Shown one piece after another: positions 1 to 4,870 of a stretch of 5,405 nt of DNA (the stretch's first letter is position 1; each line of letters opens with the position of its first letter). The stretch spans positions 1 through 5,405 of the forward strand of contig JAWXVF010000159.1 in NCBI GenBank assembly GCA_044425555.1, given 5' to 3'. This stretch comes from JAWXVE01 sp044425555 (lineage in GTDB: Bacteria; Bacillota; Clostridia; Lachnospirales; Lachnospiraceae). The position numbers were made by a program, and so were the translations under genes. A model generated the notes under the pieces. The model saw only the letters and a program-made list of their open reading frames with translations, ran no database searches and had not been told where the DNA came from.

Positions 1-20
1 AATGGTTTATACTCTTTCAT
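1..20 (-). CDS. 5' end of a second AAA-ATPase-like gene (partial, runs off the window)
   Basis: Only the first six codons and two bases are visible: ATG at 20-18, then K-E-Y-K-P and a codon beginning TT, open to the window edge. An AGAAGGGA ribosome site lies at 31-38, ten bases before the ATG. The leader and first codons are nearly identical to those in front of the AAA/PD-(D/E)XK gene at 133-1683. From memory, full-length members of that family often begin with a short MKxYKPLP-like stretch before the 'YYYVDKT' region. I infer a tandem paralogue whose body lies left of the window. The family assignment rests on the repeat, not on visible domains, so it is tentative. Confidence 0.5.
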
Positions 21-63
21 AAATATGAAATCCCTTCTACTTATAAAGATTGGCTGGTTATAT
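2..63 (-). repeat. Promoter/start-region direct repeat, copy 1
   Basis: This stretch aligns with 1687-1747 over about 61 bases with eight mismatches and one gap. The core 11-41 is identical to 1696-1726 over 31 bases. On the minus strand it holds, in order, the -10 region, the leader, the ribosome site (31-38), the ATG (20-18) and the first codons. It is therefore best read as the homologous 5' ends of two tandem paralogues rather than as a mobile element. A palindrome, TTTCATATTTATGAAA (15-30), overlaps the start codon. Confidence 0.85.
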
Positions 64-86
64 GCTACCTATCATCTACTTCTTAA
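57..86 (-). promoter_or_regulatory. Weak candidate promoter for the left-edge gene
   Basis: The -10-like hexamer TATAAC (57-62) occupies the same place in the repeat as the TATAAT in front of the 133-1683 gene. A TTAAGA (81-86) lies 18 bases upstream and matches TTGACA at four of six positions. Similarity between the two repeat copies stops near the -10, so the -35 regions are unrelated. It is a weaker match than its counterpart at 1741-1773. Confidence 0.3.
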
Positions 87-132
87 TGCTATTTGTTATT
101 ATGTTTCGCAATTCGTTTTTCATAAATTTTAT

Positions 133-1683
133 TTATCTCCTCCTCACTACACAGGTTTTCTTATAAAAAGCAATTCCATACTCTAGAATATCCTTATATC
201 CTTCGTCCTCTAATCCTACTCGGTATTTCCTAGTCGCCACTTGGTCTAAGGCTTCTTGTACCTTACTCTCTAGTTCCACTACTTTTTCTGCCACTTTGAA
301 TTCCATAATACAAGCCTTCCCTCTATGAGTGATATATTTTACAATAAAATCAGGTCGTCCATTGCCACTTTCTCGATTCGATATTGGTAGGTACCCCTTC
401 ATTCCTTGGTAAAGCCCTATCATCACTCCATGGTAAAAAGTCTCTCTTTGATTAGGAACAGTTCCATCATAACAACTAATGGTTCTCTCGAGCACTCTTG
501 TAAGCTCATCTTCCATGACTTCCACGTCTCCTGCTATGGTGGCTTCATATAACTTAGTTAAATCTGCTGAGTAGATACATTCGTTCATCCACTCCATGAT
601 GTGATTACGATAGATATACCTGATTTCCCGATTTGGAATCTCCAACGTTCCATAGCGAGTATCATGAACATCTTGTCTCTCATCCACCTTCTTTAAATAC
701 CCTGTAAAATAAAGAAAGTTCCATAGATTATCTTTGCTCTTATACACATCTTCGTAGGTAATATCTTCATGAATAGGTTTTTCAATACTTCCACCTGACA
801 AAAGGATTTCTATTTCAGCCTTTACCACATCATCTGCTCGGTAGATTAATTCTTTTACAATGCTATTAGAACTGGTGTTTGCCCAGTGTGCGGTAGGATA
901 GGATTCTGAATCTACTCGTAACTCATTCATATATTTCACTAAACTCCAGGGATTATACACCTGCTTCTTGCCAAACACATATCCATTATACCATTTTCTT
1001 ACTAAATCAGTACATTGTTCTCTATCATAATGTACAAGCATCTCTCGTACTTCGCCCTCTGTAAATCCAAAGTATTCTCCATACTCCTTATTTTCTATGG
1101 ATACGACTTCTAGATTATTCAACCCTGTAAAGATACTTTCCTTACTAATTCGCAAACACCCTGTAATGACTGCAAACTTTAGGGAATTGTTGGTTTTAAG
1201 CGTGGCACCTAATACCCCTCTGATAAAATCAATCATTTCGTTATAAAATTTTCGAAAGTGTGAATTTTCCAAAGGTACATCGTATTCATCTATTAACACA
1301 ACCACTTTCTCTTGGTACACTTTTTCTAAACATTTACACAGAAACTGAACAGAACTAACCACCATCATATAGTCTGCTTCTTGATCACGTAATAATCTAT
1401 ATGTTTTCTTCTCTTCTTCTGTCAACCTTTCACTATCTAAGACTCCACTATGTCGTCTATACTCACTAGCAATCATTTGATAGAGTGCACCATAACAATA
1501 ATCAAAACTTCCCTGCTTTGCTTCCTTAAAGTTCAGCATGATTACTGGGTATTTTCCCATATGTTCTTGGTACTTCTCTTCCGCACTTGCTATTTTAAGT
1601 CCTTGAAATAACAAACTTCTATCAGACTTACCATTGAACGGAACATCAGATGGTAATTCTTTCTCAAAGAAATATTGTAACAT
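133..1683 (-). CDS. AAA-ATPase-like / PD-(D/E)XK nuclease family protein, N-terminally truncated (Walker A lost)
   Basis: 516 residues from the first in-frame ATG. The family (AAA-ATPase_like, PF09820, with a C-terminal PDDEXK_9/DUF1703 domain, PF08011) normally begins with about 60 more residues carrying 'RPRRFGKT/S-LNLSML'. Here the ORF begins at the 'ML-QYFFE' that follows that motif. Retained: Walker B VVVLIDEYD (127-135), the sensor-like TGCLRISKESIFTGLNN (174-190), WYNGYVFG (231-238), YNPWS (243-247) and HWANTSSNS (266-274). The nuclease motif is complete: E438, GRPD with D445, and E461-F-K463, with Q481 downstream. The six codons before the ATG still encode K-S-L-N-L-S, and a TGA lies just before them. 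No ribosome site precedes this ATG; it sits one base after the stop of a short ORF (1685-1705) that kept the original site, so reinitiation is possible. The family is widespread in gut clostridia and other anaerobes, and its role is unproven. With Walker A missing, ATPase activity is unlikely, though the nuclease domain may fold. It is either a recent pseudogene or a truncated product. Confidence 0.85.
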   Translation of the reverse strand: MLQYFFEKELPSDVPFNGKSDRSLLFQGLKIASAEEKYQEHMGKYPVIMLNFKEAKQGSFDYCYGALYQMIASEYRRHSGVLDSERLTEEEKKTYRLLRDQEADYMMVVSSVQFLCKCLEKVYQEKVVVLIDEYDVPLENSHFRKFYNEMIDFIRGVLGATLKTNNSLKFAVITGCLRISKESIFTGLNNLEVVSIENKEYGEYFGFTEGEVREMLVHYDREQCTDLVRKWYNGYVFGKKQVYNPWSLVKYMNELRVDSESYPTAHWANTSSNSIVKELIYRADDVVKAEIEILLSGGSIEKPIHEDITYEDVYKSKDNLWNFLYFTGYLKKVDERQDVHDTRYGTLEIPNREIRYIYRNHIMEWMNECIYSADLTKLYEATIAGDVEVMEDELTRVLERTISCYDGTVPNQRETFYHGVMIGLYQGMKGYLPISNRESGNGRPDFIVKYITHRGKACIMEFKVAEKVVELESKVQEALDQVATRKYRVGLEDEGYKDILEYGIAFYKKTCVVRRR

Positions 1684-1684
1684 G

Positions 1685-1705
1685 CTAAGGTTTAGACTCT
1701 TTCAT
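1685..1705 (-). pseudogene. Original start of the AAA/PD-(D/E)XK gene, now a six-codon leader ORF (MKESKP-stop)
   Basis: ATG at 1705-1703 is followed by K-E-S-K-P and TAG (1687-1685). An AGAAGGGA ribosome site lies at 1716-1723, ten bases upstream. The equivalent start at the left edge (20 to 1) reads MKEYKP and stays open, which shows what this one should look like. The stop comes from a deletion that joins the start region to the Walker A tail in another frame. The stop and the next ATG (1683-1681) read TAGCATG, a geometry that permits termination-reinitiation. The short peptide itself probably has no function. Confidence 0.7.
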
Positions 1706-1747
1706 AAATATGAAATCCCTTCTACTGCAAACATTGGTTAATTATAT
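1687..1747 (-). repeat. Promoter/start-region direct repeat, copy 2
   Basis: Partner of 2-63, with the identical 31-base core at 1696-1726. It covers the TATAAT at 1741-1746, the leader, the ribosome site at 1716-1723, the ATG at 1705-1703 and the next few codons. The left-hand end of the copy (1687-1702) also matches what Walker A codons K-S-L-N-L would look like. The first codons and the Walker A tail therefore appear fused here. Confidence 0.85.
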
Positions 1748-1773
1748 CATAACTTAGAGAAAAAATCTGTCAA
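1741..1773 (-). promoter_or_regulatory. Sigma-A type promoter of the truncated AAA/PD-(D/E)XK gene
   Basis: A perfect -35 TTGACA (1768-1773) is followed after 16 bases by TATGAT (1746-1751). This overlaps an extended -10, TGATATAAT, whose TATAAT is at 1741-1746 (21 bases from the -35). Either -10 would start transcription around 1730-1740, just ahead of the ribosome site at 1716-1723. The promoter lies between the AlbA_2 remnant and the AAA gene, so the AAA gene probably has its own transcription unit. Confidence 0.65.
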
Positions 1774-1779
1774 TTTAAA

Positions 1780-2028
1780 TCACCGGTATCTAACTGATAA
1801 TTTAGGTGTTACCTTCATGAAAAAATCAAATAAATTATTCTCCCATGTCCCATCATATGTCACCCTGTCATTCCAACGAATATCAGCAGTAATATTTTGT
1901 TCATCTCGATAATCCATAAAAATATTATCGAATTCATCACGAATAGTTAATCCTTTCCCAAACATCATAAGACCAGCCATTGTTAGTCCTTCCCTATTGG
2001 TCTTTCTCTCTCGCCTATATCCACCCAT
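1780..2028 (-). pseudogene. Remnant of an AlbA_2-type (divergent AAA, 'RNA-binding domain-containing') ATP-binding protein
   Basis: 82 codons from an ATG at 2028. The stretch GGYRRERKTNREGLT, then AGLMMFGKGLTIRDEFDN, FMDYRDE and VTYDGTWENNLFDFF matches, from memory, the middle of AlbA_2-domain proteins (PF04326 N-terminal domain, then a GHKL-like ATPase part). There the block reads roughly 'LGGYRRDR...GLTxAGLLMFGKGLxIRERFDN...RLTYDGTWExNLYNFF'. The N-terminal AlbA_2 domain and everything after 'TPKLSV' are absent, whereas full-length members are about 400-600 residues. There is no ribosome site before the ATG; upstream is only a 17-base AT-rich gap after the ATPase stop. It is most likely a dead fragment left by rearrangement and possibly read through from the transporter operon. 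The family link is confident; the idea that it is translated is not. Confidence 0.75.
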
Positions 2029-2045
2029 TGTAAATAATTTCTATA

Positions 2046-3452
2046 TTAAAATTTACCAGATGTAATCCTTACCTCTCTCGTACAAGTAGCATTCATAAGT
2101 TCTCTATCATGAGTAATCACAAGAACTACTTTTCCTTGACTAGCTACTTTTGTAAAAAGTTCTGCTATAATGTTTAAGTTTTTACCATCTAATCCACTAG
2201 TCGGCTCGTCGAATATCAAAATCGGTCTATCAGAAAATATCCCGCACGCGATAGATAAACGTTGTTTTTGTCCTCCTGATAAAGTTTGAGGATGACAATC
2301 TTTATATTCATAAAGCCCCATTTCTTTTAGCAAGGCTCTCGCTCGCTCTATATTGTCAGTAGTTTGTTTTGTTAGTAACAAGAGTTCTTCTGTGAGACTA
2401 TTTGTGAAAAATTGTGTGTTGGTGTCATTCGATGCATACCAGACTTGCTTGCATCGGTTCCTCTTGCTTATAGTTTTACCCTGAATTTTAACAGTTCCAG
2501 ATGATTCCTTTCTAATCCCATTTACAATTTTCGCTAATGTGGTTTTTCCAGCTCCGTTTACACCTGTAATAGCTATCACCTCGCCACTCCTTGCTTGAAA
2601 GGAAGTGTTTCTTAGAATTTCACGAGATTTCACCTTGCAACTAATGTCCTCAACACGAAGTTCCACATTGTGCCCGTTATCCTTTCGCTGAATAGGCTCT
2701 CTTAGATTCTTCTCCAAAGAAGTAAGGGTGCGTATTCCCATACTACTTTTTTCTTCCTCTCCTAGTGCTTCTAGTTCTTCCCTAGAAAATGTTCTCACCA
2801 TTCGTCCGCTTCTAATATAAATATATCGATCAATAATTCCAGATAAGTACGCCAATCTATGTTCTGCAATGACAATGGTGTGTCCTTGTTCCTTTAACGT
2901 CTTAATCTGTTTGCCTAATTCCATAGATGCTTCTTCATCTAAATTGGCAGTAGGCTCATCAAATACCAATACTTTTGGGTCATGAACTAACATGGACGCA
3001 ATGGCTACTCGTTGTTTTTCTCCACTAGAAAGCACATCTAAAGAAATGGCTTCTAGTGATTCTAATCCCTGTGATAGAATCATTTGATCTGTTCGAGACT
3101 TTATTTCTTGTTGTACTACTCCATAATTTTCTAACGTAAATGCCACTTCACCATGCAAATCACTAGAAAAGAATCCTGATTTGGGGTCTTGGAATACATT
3201 TCCTAAGATTTTCGACTGCTCCCACAAAGGCATTTGACTACTATTCTTTCCATTGATTAGAATTCCCCCTTCTAGATTTCCTCTATAATGAGATGGCGCT
3301 AACCCATTTAAGATTCTTGTAATCGTTGTCTTTCCATTTCCAGATTCCCCTATCAATGCTACACATTCATTTTCACGAATAGTAAAATCTATATCAAATA
3401 TTCCAGCTTTACCATTCTCATAGGTAAAACTAACATTTTGAAACCTTATCAT
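2046..3452 (-). CDS. ECF transporter ATPase with two fused ABC domains (EcfA1-EcfA2 / YkoD type)
   Basis: 468 residues, supplying both nucleotide-binding domains that drive the neighbouring EcfT and S component at the inner face of the membrane. Domain 1: Walker A GESGNGKT (35-42), Q-loop Q88 in VFQDP, signature LSSGEKQR (141-148), Walker B VLVFDEP (161-167), switch H198. A charged linker covers about 220-262. Domain 2: Walker A GVNGAGKT (297-304), signature LSGGQKQR (391-398), Walker B LIFDEP (412-417), switch H448. In domain 2 the Q-loop glutamine is replaced by asparagine: SNDTNTQFF, N342, where relatives usually have 'MQDxxxQLF'. I chose ATG 3452-3450 because GGTGG (3460-3464) sits seven bases ahead and the protein then opens with the normal MIRFQNVSF strand. 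The open frame extends to a TTG at 3497, but those 15 residues are not family-like. It is the last gene of the transporter set. Confidence 0.93.
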   Translation of the reverse strand: MIRFQNVSFTYENGKAGIFDIDFTIRENECVALIGESGNGKTTITRILNGLAPSHYRGNLEGGILINGKNSSQMPLWEQSKILGNVFQDPKSGFFSSDLHGEVAFTLENYGVVQQEIKSRTDQMILSQGLESLEAISLDVLSSGEKQRVAIASMLVHDPKVLVFDEPTANLDEEASMELGKQIKTLKEQGHTIVIAEHRLAYLSGIIDRYIYIRSGRMVRTFSREELEALGEEEKSSMGIRTLTSLEKNLREPIQRKDNGHNVELRVEDISCKVKSREILRNTSFQARSGEVIAITGVNGAGKTTLAKIVNGIRKESSGTVKIQGKTISKRNRCKQVWYASNDTNTQFFTNSLTEELLLLTKQTTDNIERARALLKEMGLYEYKDCHPQTLSGGQKQRLSIACGIFSDRPILIFDEPTSGLDGKNLNIIAELFTKVASQGKVVLVITHDRELMNATCTREVRITSGKF

Positions 3453-3479
3453 ACAATAACCACCATTTTCTTCAAATCT

Positions 3480-3510
3480 GGCAACTTTGACTCGCAAGAG
3501 ACAAATTGCC
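3480..3510 (-). other. Hairpin between the T and A transporter genes (second transcribed)
   Basis: GGCAACTTTG (3480-3489) pairs with CAAATTGCC (3502-3510), giving nine base pairs with one bulged base around a 12-base loop. It directly adjoins the hairpin at 3511-3533 and ends 27 bases before the ATPase start codon, leaving the ribosome site GGTGG at 3460-3464 free. No U-tract follows, so it is not a normal terminator. A role in message processing or stability is possible. Confidence 0.45.
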
Positions 3511-3533
3511 GTTGAAAAATGTAATTTTTCAAC
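3511..3533 (-). other. Perfect 10-bp inverted repeat between the T and A transporter genes
   Basis: GTTGAAAAAT (3511-3520) and ATTTTTCAAC (3524-3533) are exact reverse complements separated by three bases. The repeat starts five bases after the EcfT stop codon (3541-3539). The stem is AT-rich, and the transcript continues with GGCAATTTG rather than a run of U, so rho-independent termination is unlikely. It could act as a processing or stability element, or as a weak attenuator, in the only sizeable gap of the transporter gene set. Confidence 0.55.
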
Positions 3534-3538
3534 TTACC

Positions 3539-4222
3539 TCAATTCCCCAACACTGCAATGCACCCAACTATTGCTATCATCATACAAAATACATCTCTTA
3601 CTGTAGTTTTATTTTCATAATAAGCCATACGCTGATAAGGTGCTTCTATTCCACGAACCAACGCTGAGACAGCAAGTTGATCTGATAATTGTATAGTTCT
3701 CATTAATAACGGCACTAGTATATATTCGAAACTATTTACGGGATGTACCAACATTTGCTTCCACTCTAATAATCTGCGATTATACATTGATTGTAAAATC
3801 CCTTTGCATTCCACCTTCATGGTAGGAAAGAAACGAAAAACTACAAGAACACCAAGAATCACTTGGTTTGGCATCTTTATTTTAGAAAGAAACGCACTAA
3901 TTTGTCCCGAAGGCGATAACATCAAGTCACTAGAGACCATAAAGATGGGAGTCAGCCACCAGAACATAAAAACATGGAATTCAGAAAATAGATATAATCG
4001 AATCTTATATACGGTTACTAGATAAAATGTAATGCAAAGTATTCCATAGAAAAGAGTATACTGAAATACATTTTTAAGCTCCCCTTGAACTAGAAGATAT
4101 AACAATGCAAATCCAAATATAACATAAGAAATAAATCCGTTGGTAGATAGTGTTGCTACCATTACACAAGCTGTAACAATGACTTTCGTAGCAATGGAAA
4201 AAGGGTGCACTCTCCCGACCAT
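3539..4222 (-). CDS. EcfT-type transmembrane component of an ECF transporter (CbiQ/EcfT family)
   Basis: 227 residues; couples ATP hydrolysis in the ATPase subunits to the S component. The N-terminus VGRVHPFSIATK fits the family's 'D/HPxxKL' opening. Likely membrane segments are near 11-27, 30-46, 54-72, 84-100 and 212-226. Between them is the cytoplasmic coupling region with FRFFPTMKVE (129-138). EcfT proteins carry two X-R-X coupling motifs, consensus Ala-Arg-Gly. Here the second is V-R-G (189-191, in SALVRGIEAP) and the first appears as N-R-R (148-150), a weaker match. The ATG at 4222-4220 follows the S-component stop with no gap (TAGATG), and AGGAG (4231-4235) lies eight bases ahead inside that gene, so translation is probably coupled. 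Length and position before the double ATPase are normal for the family. Confidence 0.9.
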   Translation of the reverse strand: MVGRVHPFSIATKVIVTACVMVATLSTNGFISYVIFGFALLYLLVQGELKNVFQYTLFYGILCITFYLVTVYKIRLYLFSEFHVFMFWWLTPIFMVSSDLMLSPSGQISAFLSKIKMPNQVILGVLVVFRFFPTMKVECKGILQSMYNRRLLEWKQMLVHPVNSFEYILVPLLMRTIQLSDQLAVSALVRGIEAPYQRMAYYENKTTVRDVFCMMIAIVGCIAVLGN

Positions 4223-4825
4223 CTATAACACTCCTGCCTTTTCAAAGTGTTTCTTCAACATTTTTCTTCCCATAATCGTTCCTACGTAAGCACCAACAGT
4301 TGTTAACACAATAATAATAGACAACCACATTGGAGATTGGTAATAACTTGCATAAGCATTAATATAATCTAATTCCATTCCTTGGGATTGAGCTGTAATT
4401 ACATAGTCATCCCAGAATGCAATCAATGATAGTACATTTACTCCAATATGTAATACTGCTTGCAAAATCCAAGCTAATGTTATTTTTTTACCATCTAAAC
4501 AAGAATCTTCTTTCCAAAGGATTGCTTCGCTTACGATTCCAATGAATAAGAACCAGAAAATAGTACTCCAGTGACCCATGAAGAAATACAAGGAACCTAG
4601 CATCAAAGAATACACTAGCGATACCCCTCGCTTATTAATCTTAGACACCATTAAAAAGTAAATAGGTGCTGCAAATAACCCCATAAGTGCAAATGCAATC
4701 ACTGCACTAGCAAACATACTAACTGTTGTTACGGTTGAAATGGCAAATTGAACTACAATTAATATCAGTGAAAATAACACTACCGATATTACATCTTTTG
4801 CTCCCCATTTTTGTTGATTGTTCAT
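4223..4825 (-). CDS. MptD/Trep_Strep-family ECF transporter S component (substrate unknown)
   Basis: 200 residues, nearly all membrane: six hydrophobic segments near 12-32, 35-60, 67-83, 86-104, 114-137 and 166-186, and a basic tail MGRKMLKKHFEKAG. This is the layout of S components, the integral membrane proteins that bind the substrate in ECF importers. The sequence resembles the Trep_Strep family (PF09605, often named 'MptD family putative ECF transporter S component'), whose substrates are not established to my knowledge. A perfect AGGAGG (4835-4840) decides the start. The ATG at 4834 touches it with no spacing, whereas ATG 4825-4823 is nine bases away, so I begin at 4825 (MNNQQKWG). The hydrolase-like gene ends 45 bases upstream, and EcfT starts immediately after the TAG. 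The family call is firm; any substrate would be a guess. Confidence 0.88.
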   Translation of the reverse strand: MNNQQKWGAKDVISVVLFSLILIVVQFAISTVTTVSMFASAVIAFALMGLFAAPIYFLMVSKINKRGVSLVYSLMLGSLYFFMGHWSTIFWFLFIGIVSEAILWKEDSCLDGKKITLAWILQAVLHIGVNVLSLIAFWDDYVITAQSQGMELDYINAYASYYQSPMWLSIIIVLTTVGAYVGTIMGRKMLKKHFEKAGVL

Positions 4826-4834
4826 TTTTATCAT

Positions 4835-4840
4835 CCTCCT
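4835..4840 (-). promoter_or_regulatory. Perfect Shine-Dalgarno (AGGAGG) that decides the S-component start
   Basis: The hexamer is followed directly by ATGATAAAAATG. Only the second ATG (4825-4823) has workable spacing, nine bases, so the three extra residues of the longer reading are probably not translated. Confidence 0.8.
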
Positions 4841-4870
4841 AATTTGTATTGTTGATTGTATCTAATTATC

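Noticed and set aside
76..123. 15-codon minus-strand ORF between the truncated nuclease gene and the left-edge gene
   Set aside because: No ribosome site, no recognisable similarity, and the length is expected by chance in AT-rich spacer.
2..1747. The two similar ends (2-63 and 1687-1747) as terminal repeats of an insertion element
   Set aside because: The repeats are direct, consist of promoter, ribosome site and start codons, and the enclosed gene is not a transposase; tandem paralogy explains them better.
1760..1785. Possible terminator after the AlbA_2 remnant, suggested by a T-run on the minus strand
   Set aside because: The T-run lies in the spacer between the TTGACA and the -10, and no GC-rich stem precedes it.
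3453..3497. Longer N-terminus for the double ATPase from a TTG at 3497
   Set aside because: The extra 15 residues do not look like the family, no ribosome site precedes the TTG, and the region overlaps a hairpin; ATG 3452 has GGTGG seven bases ahead.
3804..4025. Plus-strand ORF of 73 codons
   Set aside because: It lies wholly inside the EcfT gene on the opposite strand, has no ribosome site and no recognisable family.
4826..4834. ATG at 4834 as start of the S component
   Set aside because: It directly abuts the AGGAGG, leaving no spacing; the ATG at 4825 has nine bases.
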